Positions 48,256 through 58,723 are shown, numbered from the stretch's first letter. The stretch: 64,000 nucleotides of DNA from Rutpela maculata (GCA_936432065.2 OW386294.2:47878842-47942841); one strand, 5' to 3'. The notes: generated by a model not told the origin, from the sequence alone. Numbers and translations are program-made.

Positions 48256-49339
48256 TACACTCTAGATATGTCTTTCGCAAAACTATAATTTTTTCAATCG
48301 ACTGTAAGTGAATTTCAGTTTGGAAAAAATAGGTTTCTCAAAGCCTAATTATATTAATTATACGTATATAAAAATGTTTTTTGTTAAATTTAGATAATTC
48401 TGTACATGGAAAAAGACAATTGCCATTTTCGCCACCCCAATCATTAATTCTAAAAATTACCGGTAAATACCGGTTAACCGGTTATTTACATTTTTATTTA
48501 CCGATTTACCGGTTATTAAAACTTCCGGTAAATTGCAATCCCTATTTCGAACACATGCAATAAAAGAAAATATGCAAATATTATATACTGTTCCCTGGTT
48601 CATTCTATTGGATACTCCTCACAGCTCTTTGGAAAACAATAATTTTTGGGTATAATTGCTATATATTTTAAATTTCAATCATTGCCCATTGGTTGGCAAG
48701 ACAGTCGTTGGTACACTATCCCAACATTTTTGTTTCTGTAGAATCCTATCAAAGTTGGCAAATTTCTTCAGATCTATTATTTAATTAAAATGTAACTTTT
48801 TAGTTACTTTTCAGTTTTTTCCAAGGACAGTAGATTGAGGCCTTCCCTGCTAACTCTAACTTACCATCCTAAATTGAAATAAATTGGACTTTTCGTTTTT
48901 TAATTATTGTGTTTAAAAAAGGTAATAAACGGACATTTTGAGAACTATTTGGAATTCGATAATTAACGCATTAATATGAAATTTTTTTGGTTTGGTTTTA
49001 TGATCAGTAGAAAAAATCTAATTGCAGTTTCAATTTTATTTTTAATACTTTGAAGCAAGCCTCATTTTAACAGTTTAAAACAATTTTTAGATGCTGTTCG
49101 TATAGGATACCGAAAGGCGACTGAAGGTGAAATAATGTCAGACATAAGTACTGGTCTTGCTTCTTCAGCTGACAGGGATGGGAGCAGACAGTCACGATGC
49201 ATAGATCATAAGGAGAATAAGGTAATGTTATATTTTTAATAATTGGTTAAAAATCTTTTCTAAAATATAATTTAATATTACAGTGATGTGGAACTAGAAA
49301 TTGGAAAGAAAACATGCGGATAACACATACTTTATTTTA

Positions 49340-49580
49340 GAAAAAAATAATATATAAGTCTACTTTTGAATGCGTTGTTGTAAATTTGTGTCCTGTAGTT
49401 GTGCAGTTTAGTTAGTTGTGATTTTTGAAAAGACACTTAACTCGTAGTGAATTTTTTTTTAATACGTGGTTGCGAAATGTTTGGCTATAAATTTGTATCC
49501 TGTAGTTGTGAAGTTTAATTAGCTGTGGTTTTTCAAAATACACTTAACTCGTAGTAATTTTTTTTTATATACGTGGTTGC
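49340..49580. repeat. Tandem duplication (~110 bp) in 3' region of the gene
   Basis: GTCCTGTAGTTGTGCAGTTT ... CACTTAACTCGTAGT ... ACGTGGTTGC at 49390-49475 is repeated as ATCCTGTAGTTGTGAAGTTT ... CACTTAACTCGTAGT ... ACGTGGTTGC at 49497-49580. Confidence 0.8.
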
Positions 49581-50430
49581 TCTAGTCAATGGTCATATAG
49601 TTTATTTTATTTTATCTTTTTAAAAATTGGACTTCGTGAGTTTGTCGCCATTAAGTTGGGACGGGATAAATATTTTTTTTAAATTATTTTTTTTTTTTTT
49701 AACCACGTATACGAGGTGTTTACCACCTTAAATTCAGTTTAGTTTTTATACTACACATGGAAACAAATTTCAAGCATTCATTTGGATTTAGTATATAATT
49801 TAGCTATTTTGAATTAGTTAATATTTTCTTTTTTTTGTCACTGAATATTCCTATTTACAAGATGATTAATAAATGGTACATTTTATCTTAAAATTTACTT
49901 CTTTTTAATTTAATTGTTTGTGTCTGTCTAATTATCAGGCTTTTCCACAGCAGTCGGTTTTGTGATTAACGAGGGTACTTTATTATCAATTTTACTGTGG
50001 ATGGCGTCGTTTTTATTAAGATCTATATTTTTACTCCCTTTTTAATCAGGAAACGAACTAGATGGACAAATGCCTGTGAAACTATTTGTTTCTACCTAAC
50101 ACCTTCGCCATTTCCTAGAATGTAAGCAATTTTATTTTCAAAAAAACTATAGAGCACTTCCTCCATCAGCATACAAGTTCGATGGTACCATATTATTGTA
50201 CTGTCACCAATATTGCATAAACATGCAAAAGTTTCAAATAGATACGACAATTAGAATTGAGTGAAAAGTCAGTTGTAAGATTTGGTTGCTGTGACTGGGA
50301 TAGTTATCAAAATAAACTTTGAATCGATTGGGATTCAACACAGCCGAGGATTTTCCAAAAAGTGTATGAAGCGTAAGTATTTTTCTTATATTCTCTTTTC
50401 CAAGTTTATTTAATAAATCTTTCGTGTATA
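49581..50430. other. AT-rich stretch, nothing recognised
   Basis: No coding or repeat signal can be supported between the duplicated 3' region and the hairpin element at 50437. Confidence 0.5.
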
Positions 50431-50436
50431 TGTGTA

Positions 50437-50576
50437 CTGACTATAAATAAAAATTCAATTGTATCCGATGCATGTCGAAACTTATGTGATCATTTAAATA
50501 ATAAAATTTTATTATTTATTATTTAAATTATAAGTTTCGACATGCATCGAATATAATTGAATTTTTATTTATAGTC
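50437..50576. mobile_element. 140-bp hairpin MITE, copy 1
   Basis: TGACTATAAATAAAAATTCA and CCGATGCATGTCGAAACTTA are mirrored exactly or nearly by TAAGTTTCGACATGCATCG and TGAATTTTTATTTATAGTCA. It is almost one continuous palindrome. A second copy lies at 51209-51371. Confidence 0.88.
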
Positions 50577-50689
50577 AGCATATATTGATACGTATAGTTA
50601 TACATATATTGATATGTATAATTATACATATATTGATATGATAGTTATACATATATGTATGTATACCTATACTTATTAGGGTGGAGATT

Positions 50690-51905
50690 AATTTTGAAAA
50701 ATTAAAATTTCTTAGGCCGCTTCCGCTAGATTTCTTTAAAATACTAAAAAAAAGCTGTGCAAAATTTGAACCAATTTAGGCAATATTAACCCGTGCCACC
50801 GAGAGGTTGAGATTTAAATGGGAATTAACATGGACTTTACGCAATTTTAAGCACTTAAGGCATAACTTTTTTTATTTTCTACTGTTTGACTCTGGACACA
50901 AATCTGATGCGAAAAAGACGATAAATCGACAGCTGTTAACTATCAAAAGTTTTTTAGCATCAGGTGTTCAGCGACCCCAAAAACGTAAGTAGTTAAGACA
51001 GAACAATAGAAAATAATAAAAATTATGCCTCAGGTGGCTAACACTGGGAGGAACCCATGTTAATTCCCATTTAAGCTTCAACCCTTCGGTGGCACGGTAT
51101 AGGTTAACGTTGTCTAAATTAGCTCAAATTTTGTACAACTTATTTTTTAAATATTTTAAAGAAGCTAGCGACCGAAGAAATTGAAACTTTTCTAAATTAC
51201 TGGCTGACTGTAAATAAAAATTCAATTATATCCGATGCATGTCGAAACTTATGTGATAATTTAAATAATAAAATTTTATGATTTAAATAATAAATATTTT
51301 ATTATTTAAATGATCACATATAAGTTTCGACATGCATCGGATACAATTGAATTTTTATTTACAGTCGGCCTGTAATTCAGAATAGTTACAATTTCATAGG
51401 TCGCTAGCTTCTTTAAAATATTAAAAAAATAAGCTGGGCAAAATTTGAGCCAATTTAGACAACATTAATCTGTACCGTGCCACCGAAGGGTTGAAGCTTA
51501 AATGGGAATTAACATGGGTTCCTCCCATTGTTAGTCACCTGAGGCATAATTTTTATTATTTTCTATTGTTTTGTCTCTAACATTTGTATACTACTTACGT
51601 TTTTGGGGTCGTTGAACACCTGATGCTAAAAAACTTTTGATAGTTAACAGCTGTCAATTATCATCTTTTTCGCATCAGATTTGTGTCCAGAGTCAAACAG
51701 TAGAAAATAAAAAAAGTTATGTCTTAAGTGCTTAAAGTCCATGTTAATTCTCATTTAAACCTCAACCTCTCGGTGGCACGGGTTAATATTGCCTAAATTG
51801 GTTCAAATTTTGCACAGTTTTTTTTTAGTATTTTAAAGAAATCTAGCGGGAGCAGCCTAAGAAATTTTAATTTTTCAAAATTAATCTCCACCCTAATAAG
51901 TATAA
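50690..51905. mobile_element. Nested palindrome (palindrome of palindromes)
   Basis: The sub-unit at 50690-51200 is itself an inverted repeat (ACCCGTGCCACCGAGAGGTT near 50788 against CAACCCTTCGGTGGCACGG near 51080). The whole sub-unit is then repeated in inverted orientation at 51375-51905. The centre is occupied by hairpin MITE copy 2. Outside both ends lie mirrored TATA-rich tails (CCTATACTTATTAGGG / CCCTAATAAGTATAAG). No coding is supported. The frame at 50807-50992 is repeat sequence. Confidence 0.85.
51209..51371. mobile_element. Hairpin MITE, copy 2, at the centre of the nested palindrome
   Basis: CTGACTGTAAATAAAAATTC ... GATGCATGTCGAAACTTATG is mirrored by ATAAGTTTCGACATGCATCG ... GAATTTTTATTTACAGTCGG, with an extra AATAAAATTTTA-type centre compared with copy 1. 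Confidence 0.86.
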
Positions 51906-52025
51906 GTATACATATATGTATAAGTATACTTATCAATATATGTATAACTATACATATCAATATATATATATAATTATACATATCAATATATGTATAGCTA
52001 TACTTATCAATATATGTATAACTAT
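51906..52025. repeat. TATACATA microsatellite
   Basis: Irregular TATACATATATGTATAAGTA and TATATGTATAACTATACATA repeats, mirrored by a similar stretch at 50580-50680 on the other side of the palindrome. Confidence 0.8.
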
Positions 52026-52755
52026 ATATACCAATATGGTTTTGTTGATATTATAAAATATTTACGGTGAATAATATTTAATATATACATTAAATATTGC
52101 ATAATATTGTTTTTAAAATATTCAGCAATATTGTTCTCCTGATATCGTGCCAATATATCATTTTAATATTTGCCAATATAGTATTGCACTTGTTGATCAA
52201 TATATGTACAACTATATATATCCATATATATGTACCTGTACCTATATATTTATATATGTATGCATTTGTTTACCAGCTTGGTTTTGTTGTGTTGCAAAAC
52301 ATTTACAATGAATAATATTTAATATGTAAATTAAATATTGCATAATATTGTTTTAACAATATTCAGCACTCAGCACTATTGTTCTCCGATATCGTACCAA
52401 TATAGTATTGCACTATTGGTTAAATATAGATATTTTGAAATTTAGCAATATTTAAATTTAATATTACCAGATATTGTTTTATCAATATTGAGCCAATATA
52501 AATTTATCACTCTTAGGCGGGCCCAAAATTTTGGGCCAGATTGTATATTCAATGTTGGGAAATATACAGTTTTCAATATTTGACACATATTTAAATAAAA
52601 TATTGTATGATATAGTTTTTCAATATTTATGTAATATGGTTAACCTATATTGAGTTAATATTTCAAAATGTTCACATTTTTTATTGGTCTAATATTGGTT
52701 ATTCAACATTGAGCCAACATATTCACAATATTCAGTCAATATTGGCTCAATATTA
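52026..52755. repeat. Right subterminal AATATTG zone of the 12.4-kb element
   Basis: It contains two diverged copies of a ~240-bp unit (GAATAATATTTAATAT, AAATATTGCATAATATTGTT, GATATCGT-CCAATATA at 52070-52200 and 52305-52420). Dense AATATTG/CAATATT words continue up to the terminus. It resembles the left array in word content but not in unit length. Confidence 0.8.
52520..52537. repeat. Perfect 18-bp palindrome GGCCCAAAATTTTGGGCC
   Basis: An exact self-complementary 18-mer in otherwise AT-rich sequence, about 230 bp from the right end of the 12.4-kb element. Confidence 0.9.
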
Positions 52756-52771
52756 GTGTTCTACCTGGGCT

Positions 52772-55328
52772 GTATAATGTTAGTGGAAACGAAGATTAAA
52801 AAAAACTCCACCATCTCCTACAGAAACTGGACTACTATTCAGCAGCATGGAAATTTAATAAGGAATCATACAAGGGGAGGAAGCCTAATTCAAAGTCATC
52901 CAAGTTTGCAAATAGGAAAAGCCAATGCTCCAAAAATGAATAATTTGCTAAATGAGTGTATACACTTTACAATTCCCTTCTCAGGAGATCACTTACATAT
53001 ATTTTTAGTATATATACACCCCAATTCCAAAATTAAAGAAAATGTGTTCGTTAAAGCATCTCTGTACAAATATGCAATTATCATAGGTGATTTCAACATT
53101 AATCGAAGTAAACAAAAACGTTTATAAAATTTTTTAGACAACAGTGATTTTGTGAAAATAGATACACCACCAACTTTTCTAATACCAAACAACCAAGATA
53201 CAACTCCAGATGTTATTCTACATACAAAAAATATAACGAAAAACTTCAAGAAAATTGAACTAATCCCAGACTTTGGTTCGGACCACTTGGCAATGAAATC
53301 ATCTTCGATACAAATGAACTCCCATCGGCTTGGCAACCCAAAGAAATCTATAATTTTAAGAAATGTAACATAGATAAATTAAATGAGGAGATGTGCTCTT
53401 TTATAGAAGGTAAGGAAGACAAGGTTGAAAATACAGAAGATATAAAACAGTTTAATAAGAAAATAACAGATGAAATACAAAAAAATACCCCAACTTTTAA
53501 GACACAGTACTATTCCCATCAACTTCCACCATACATAATCAAAATGATAAAAACCAAAAGAAAAATGTTACGGGAATATTACACAAGCCCAGATCCCAAT
53601 ATAAAACGGAAAATAAATGAATACAACAAAATAGTACAAAAAATGATACTTCAATATAAGACACATTGTTGGCTGCAGACATGTCAGGAAATCGAGGAAT
53701 CAAACGGACGTCTATTTTACCAAAAAATCAAAAAATTATCAAAATACAAGCCTAAACACAATACTCCAGAAATTGATGAAAATGGGCAAATATTTAACAA
53801 AAATGAAGACAAGGCCACCATATTCGCAAACTATTACAAACAACAATTTGCAGAGAATCAAAATCCAGTTTTTGATCAAAATAAATATGATGAAGTAAAT
53901 AGGTGGTACCACGAATACTTTAACACAGAGATTCCTAACAACCCTATAGAAATCGAGGAAGAAGAATACTTCAATATTCTACACAAGCAAAAAAAAAATA
54001 CATCACCAGGAGTAGACAGAATACCATGGTCAGTAATTAAACAACTAAATTATCAGGTTCATTGTTACATTTTAAAAATCTACAAATATTGTCTAAAGCA
54101 CCATTTATTTCCCGAAGACTGAAAAAGAGGTGAGATAATAAACATACCAAAACCGAATACTAATCACAAAAAAAATTAACAATTATCGACCAATTACTCT
54201 ACTACCAGTACTAGGAAAATTATTTGAAAAAATTATAAGAAACAAATTATATGATAAAACTAGGAACATAATTCCTAATCACCAGTTTGGTTTCAAAGAA
54301 AAATGTGCCACCATTCATCCACTGACGATTCTCACCTCAAACGTCCAGACTGCCAAGCACGAAAATTTAAAATCGGCAGCAATATTTCTTGATATCAAAA
54401 AAGCGTTTGATAGCGTTTGGCACAAAGGATTGCTACCTAGAAAATAGAACACTACATGTAAAGGTTGACGGCGCAACATCGGAAGGAATTTATTATTGAG
54501 CAAGGGGTTCCACAAGGATCACCACTTTCACCCCTATTGTACAACTTATACAGTTATGACATCACCACTCTACAAAATCCATCTGAAGACACAACATACA
54601 TACTGCAATATGCTGATGACACTACATTGGTGGGACATGATAAATCATTGCAGAGTTTAATTCCTAAGTTGCAGGCAAAGATGAATGAGGTTCAAGTGTG
54701 GTTCGATAAATGGCGTCTACTTCCAAATCCTAATAAATCACAATTCGTTATATTTAACCACTCTCCCTCTCTGTCCTCCCCTACAATAAGCATTGCAAAC
54801 GAACTTGTAAAACCAACACCTTCGGCCAAATATTTAGGAATTACCATGGATCAAAAACTTAATTTTAACCAACACTCAGCAATTATTAAATCGAGAATAA
54901 AAAACCGAGCAAAACACTTCAAATCACTCACATATAAAAATGAAGGAATATCTACTAAAACAGCCACAAAAATCTACACATCTATATGTCGACCTATACT
55001 GGAATATGGACACACTCTATATGTCAACTGCCAAGCGCCGGTACTAAACAACTTAAAAGTTGCCGAAACCTCTTCGCTACGTATTATATCTAAAATTCGG
55101 CATCCAGTCAACAACCTCCACAATCCGCCGAATAATTTACTATACGAAAAAACTAGGATAACCCCAATCTTGAGCAGACTTCAAATATTAACAACCAAAT
55201 TTGAAAATCGGCCACATAATATGCAACTGTTACGACCTCTCTGCCATACAAACCGCAACAGAAGATCAAAATTTAAACACCCAGAGATGTCTCTAATTGA
55301 AAAAATATCTTCATTAATTCCAAACTAA
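52772..55328 (+). pseudogene. LINE ORF2: endonuclease and reverse transcriptase
   Basis: After the insertion the frame resumes with IMLVETKIKKN (endonuclease E), GDFNINRSK (GDFN box), then SDHLA (the SDH catalytic motif near 53278). An in-frame TAA lies at 53125, a frameshift near 53330, a TGA at 54121, and a shift in an A run near 54170. RT follows: NYRPITLLPVLGKLFEKII, FLDIKKAFDSVWHKG (motif A), GVPQGSPLSPLLYNLY (motif B), LQYADDTTLV (motif C), KYLGITMDQKLNF, and the C-terminal LNNLKVAETSSLRIISKIRH. About 25 codons are deleted between WHKGLL and YLENRTLHVKVDG near 54435. The order AP-endonuclease then RT with YADD places it in the Jockey/CR1 group. It is inactive. Confidence 0.88.
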
Positions 55329-55549
55329 TTAACATAAAAATTTTTTAGATAATACTTACATAAAAATTTGTTTGTTTTTCTTTTTTTTTTTCCTATAAAA
55401 TGTATTCTTTTTAAATATTCCACAAAAAAATAATGTATCAACAGTAAAAATGTAGAGAAAAATAGGCTGAAGGACTCCGGTCGATAGCCCTTTGAATATG
55501 TATTTATTATGTATTCAATAAAGAACTTTTATTATTATTATTATTATTC
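55329..55549 (+). other. LINE 3' UTR and (ATT)n tail
   Basis: The ORF2 stop at 55328 is followed by AT-rich sequence, AATAAAGAACTTTT at 55519 and seven ATT/TTA units ending at about 55549. This fixes the 3' end of the LINE that starts in ORF1 at 39692. Confidence 0.8.
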
Positions 55550-55702
55550 AGATCATGATAAGAAATTGCGATTTTCACGATCTTATCCTTATAACTATGA
55601 AAATATCTTTGATTGTTTTAAATATAAATTCTGGAACTTTTCCAATACATTAACAAATGTATAAGGAATCCATTGGATATAGCTGGAATGTGGATAGGTG
55701 TA

Positions 55703-55741
55703 CCTGTAATCAGGCCCCCCATATGGGGGCCTGATTACAGG
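55703..55741. repeat. 39-bp near-perfect GC-rich palindrome
   Basis: CCTGTAATCAGGCCCCCC is mirrored by GGGGGCCTGATTACAGG around an ATAT centre, with a one-base difference in the C/G run. Downstream (55742-55890) a ~75-bp unit (CGCCAGAGATCTTGAC, CATCAATTATTA) occurs twice. The tail GATTTGATGCGGGGGG-CCTGA also occurs at 37365-37385. Confidence 0.85.
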
Positions 55742-56188
55742 GTTTAGGGGCCCGCCAGAGATCTTGACAATTTTTTTTTTTCAAATTTCTCCTCCCCGCT
55801 CATCAATTATTATACACGAGGACCCGCCAGAGATTTTGACAAAAAAAATTTTTCCCGATCATCAATTATTAGGCGCAGGGGCCTGCCGTGAATTTGGTAC
55901 CGGGGCTCAAGATTTGATGCGGGGGGCCTGATGGAAGCTACTTAGACTGTGGAGCCTATACTTTGCCAGGGTCGGCCTTAGTTCCTCAAACGCTCTCGTG
56001 CGAAATTTTGTAAGGAGCTTTTTGTGGGAGGGGAAATCATCATGGACACCCGCTGCTCAGAGTCTATCGCAGACGGGTAGTGCTGGACTTCAACCAGCTA
56101 AAACCTCTCCCTCTCTTTAGTGTTTCCTGTTGGCCTGGGACTATGTTCGCTTTTCATCGGACCCACAGGTCATTTAAGTTTGTCGGTG

Positions 56189-56885
56189 TTAATTGGTGTT
56201 TCTCCATGGGTTCAAACCCATCTCTCTTTCCTCCTCTTCCTTCTTTTTGATAATGCTGGTTATTCCCTCCTCCGCCCTTCTCCAGTTCTCCTCCGTTTTT
56301 ACCATCCTCTCTACCATATCTTCCGGAGACAATAACGGCGCTCCACCGTCTCGTGTCTCTACCCTCCACCTGTTGCATGCGAACACGGTGTGCTCCACGT
56401 CATCGACCTCTCCACAGTATGCACACTCTCTGCTGTCAGTCTTGCCAATTTCATATAAATACTCCATGAAGCACCCATGTCCGGTTGGGTGAGGTAATAG
56501 CCTACCTCACCATTCCTCCCTTCCATCCAGGCTCTGATGTTCGTCCACCTTCCCTTATCTGCAGTGTCCCATCACCTCTGCCATCTTTCAAACAGCCTGT
56601 CTCTGGCCTCTGCCCTCCCGGCTCCTTCAAAGATTTCCAGCAGTTCTTTGGCCATCAGATCCAAAGGAGGGTGTCCCACCACTACCAACGCCGCCTCGTA
56701 CGAAATTGTTTTATATGCACCGGATACGTTTAGTGCGGCACATCGCTGGATCCTAGCCATTCTCCCCTCGTCCTATCCACCTTCATCGCACTTTCCCATA
56801 CCTGAGCTGCATACAAGGGGATAAAGTGCACGACGCTGCACAGCAGTCTCCTCTTGCTCGCTTTCGGTCCATACGTATTGGTCAT
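56189..56885 (-). pseudogene. R1-like LINE pol C-terminus
   Basis: The minus strand from about 56880 reads SKRRLLCSVVHFIPLYAAQV (frameshifted), later YEIGKTDSRE, then CAYCGEVDDVEHTVFACNRW (CX2CX7HX4C, the C-terminal zinc finger of R1/I-group pol proteins), and finally SPEDMVERMVKTEENWRRAE. The GC content is well above the surroundings. Frameshifts break the part before the zinc finger. Its 3' end lies to the left. The other frames listed over it on the plus strand are shadows. Confidence 0.75.
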
Positions 56886-57045
56886 AGTAAGTAAGTAAGT
56901 AAGTAAGTAAATATCTTTATTCTGTAATTACCGACTGGTATAGAACGAGTCAAATACAAAGAAAAAAATAAATAGTGTATACATAATTTGTAAATAAAAA
57001 ATTAATTAGTCAACACAACAAAAAAGAAAATACATATATATACAC

Positions 57046-57144
<99 letters not shown>

Positions 57145-57153
57145 TACACACAT

Positions 57154-57184
<31 letters not shown>

Positions 57185-58291
57185 ACAAATACATAACGAA
57201 TATATAATATAAATTAACACAATATAGTAATGAGAACAAACAACACATATTAATACAATAGAATCTATGCAAAAAATGAATAAGGGTTAAATTAAGTTAT
57301 CGGATAAATATTCATTTACAGAATAATATGTTTTTGTTGATAGTAGAGCTTTTAACTTTTTTTTAAATACATTTTTATGCAGCATTTTTAAAGAGTTTGG
57401 TAATTTGTTGTAAACTTTAATTAGCTGTCCAACAACGCTATTTTGGACAAAAGTAAAGCGAGTTTTGATGGGTTTTAACATATTTTTATGTCGTGTATTA
57501 CATGTATGTCCTATTTCATGTTTGACGAAAAATTCATAATTTTCCTTTACAAAACAAGCACTTTCAAGTATATACAATGATGGAAGAGTAAGTAAGTTTT
57601 TTTCAGCAAAGATGGATTTACATGAGTCAGTTTGCTTGAGATTGTATATACTTCTTATGCATCTTTTTTGAAGGATAAAAATACGAACAGCATCAGATGT
57701 ATTACCCCAAAAGATAATACCATATCTTATTTTAGAGTTCACATATGCATGATAAGCAATCAAACATGTGCTTTCATCAGTTGACTGTGACAACACTTTC
57801 AAAGCATAGCAAAAGGAGCTCACTTTTGGGGCCAAATAATTTATGTGCTCTTTAAAAGTAATTCTACTATCAATCATGATACCTAAGAATTTTGTGTAAA
57901 AAGATGAGGTAATTTCCCCATTGTCTAAATGAATTTTTATGATCTCTTCTGGAGTGGTGGAAAATTTTATCATTTTTGTTTTGTCTACATTTAGCTTTAA
58001 ATAGTTTTGATCGTAGTAAGACTGCACAACATTCACTGTATTTATAACAGATTGTTCGAGATTTTGTCTGGTTGTTTCTTTGATAGAAAGAGTGTTATCA
58101 TCAGCAAACATGACTACTTTTTGATTGAGATTTTCTGGGAGGTTATTAATGTATAATAAAAAGAGTAGAGGTCCCAGGATGCTACCCTGAGGAACCCCCC
58201 TCTTCACGTACTCCCAGTTTGACGTTATTGTTTTTCCAGTATATTCGTCTTTTACATGCATACACTGCCTTCTGTTTGTGAGATAAGATTT
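56886..58291 (-). pseudogene. Second LINE: 5'-truncated reverse transcriptase with 3' UTR and tail
   Basis: An intact frame of over 330 codons (58291 to a stop at 57287) reads LKSYLTNRRQCMHVKDEYTG, then GVPQGSILGPLLFLLYINN (motif B), VVMFADDNTLSI (FADD, motif C), KFLGIMIDSRITFKEHI, YVNSKIRYGIIFWGN and the C-terminal FVQNSVVGQLIKVYNKLP. The endonuclease and RT motif A are absent, so it is 5' truncated at about 58291. The 3' UTR includes the (TA)n tract at 57037-57185. It ends CAGAATAAAGATATTTAC followed by (TTAC)n at 56886-56912, a typical CR1-like tail. It differs clearly from the YADD LINE at 52.8-55.3 kb. Absence of stops over 330 codons makes it the youngest LINE here. Confidence 0.85.
57037..57185. 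repeat. (TA)n/(CA)n microsatellite in LINE 3' UTR
   Basis: A long uninterrupted TA tract followed by TACACA and TA stretches. The translated (I-Y)n frames are artefacts. Confidence 0.97.
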
Positions 58292-58426
58292 AAGCCTCCC
58301 AGTGGCTGCGGCTGCCTTTCCCGCCTTCTCGGCCGTTTTTCTGGCATGTCAGGTTAGAGTAAAATCAAGAAACTAATTGTATCGAGTGATTGATTATGAT
58401 TTTATCGGTTTATGAATTTATTTTTG

Positions 58427-58518
58427 CTCAAACTTAAAATCTCTACGTTTCATGCCTATTTGAACAATAAAAATTTTCAATTTTCTTTGGGTTACTATAC
58501 TGGATTTGGAAGTAGTTA
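58427..58518 (-). mobile_element. Family F terminal fragment
   Basis: GCTCAAACTTAAAATCTCTA, GTTTCATGCCTATTTGAACA and GTTACTATACTGGATTTGGA correspond to the 42970-43075 end of the inverted copy. Confidence 0.7.
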
Positions 58519-58532
58519 CTACACAACGTACG

Positions 58533-58538
58533 TAATTG

Positions 58539-58575
<37 letters not shown>

Positions 58576-58576
58576 T
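58533..58576. repeat. (TA)n microsatellite
   Basis: About 18 TA units between the family F fragment and the LINE tail that follows. Confidence 0.9.
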
Positions 58577-58599
58577 CTGAATTATCTATTTTAACGCTC

Positions 58600-58723
58600 C
58601 CTTCTCTTTATATATTTCTTATTACAATAAATATAAAAAAACAGGAAGGTCCAATAAGTATTGTACATTTCTGTATGAAACTTCAGGTGATGAATAAAGC
58701 TGTATTGTATTGTATTGTATTGT
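58600..58723 (+). repeat. LINE 3' tail with (GTATT)n
   Basis: GAAACTTCAGGTGATGAATA then AAGCT and four or five GTATT units. The form AATAAAG plus a short tandem tail is typical of a LINE 3' end. No coding body remains. Confidence 0.6.

Larger units (their letters stand above)
46752..48544. mobile_element. hAT element, 1.8 kb, with perfect 8-bp target duplication
   Basis: The ends TAGGGATTGCATTTCCGGTT and (reverse complement of the right end) TAGGGATTGCAATTTACCGG are inverted repeats. TTTCGAAC flanks it on both sides (46744-46751 and 48545-48552). The subterminal regions repeat ACCGGTTAACCGG-type motifs. Inside are a transposase C-terminus and a LINE fragment. It lies between the exons ending 46335 and starting 49091, so in an intron. 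Confidence 0.92.
45024..49330 (+). pseudogene. Spliced gene with C-terminal DUF4806-like domain
   Basis: Exons by frame and splice sites: 45024-45365 (acceptor TTTCTGTTTCAG, ATG at 45027, donor GTAGGT), 45650-45838, 46175-46335, 49091-49220, and a terminal exon at 49284 that opens with TGA. Phases agree at each junction. The N-terminal part (MSSWDVVVWEKGDSCHYLST, then LYLWPKG, KLVKTIDSCEQP) resembles the short W/LWP domain that precedes DUF4806 in many insect proteins. The C-terminal part FPLKNEDIYNEA, VKIMSFIGGSNL, NRELSRKYSALGRKGKKNFS and DAVRIGYRKATEGEI fits DUF4806, whose function is unknown. One-base shifts are needed near 45127, 45785 and in an A10 run at 46210, so it is a pseudogene, or the sequence has indel errors. 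A hAT element occupies its fourth listed intron. Confidence 0.65.
40381..52769. mobile_element. 12.4-kb TIR element inserted in LINE ORF2
   Basis: The left end CCCAAGTAGAACACAATCTT and the right end (reverse complement CCCAGGTAGAACACTAATAT) form an inverted terminal match of about 14 bp with one difference. CT borders both ends (40379-40380 and 52770-52771). Removing the insert with one CT restores the LINE endonuclease reading frame. AATATTG-rich DNA occupies both subterminal zones (40395-42410 and 52026-52755). Between them lie a family F copy, a spliced DUF4806-like gene, a hAT element and a palindrome. No transposase was recognised, so the element is non-autonomous, or the DUF4806-like gene is its own product. 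Confidence 0.75.

Noticed and set aside
52989..53336. 115-codon minus-strand frame
   Set aside because: Antisense shadow of the LINE endonuclease.
56120..56824. Plus-strand frames of 71-99 codons
   Set aside because: Antisense shadows of the R1-like pol fragment, whose zinc finger is on the minus strand.
57002..57272. (IY)n proteins
   Set aside because: Translations of a TA microsatellite.
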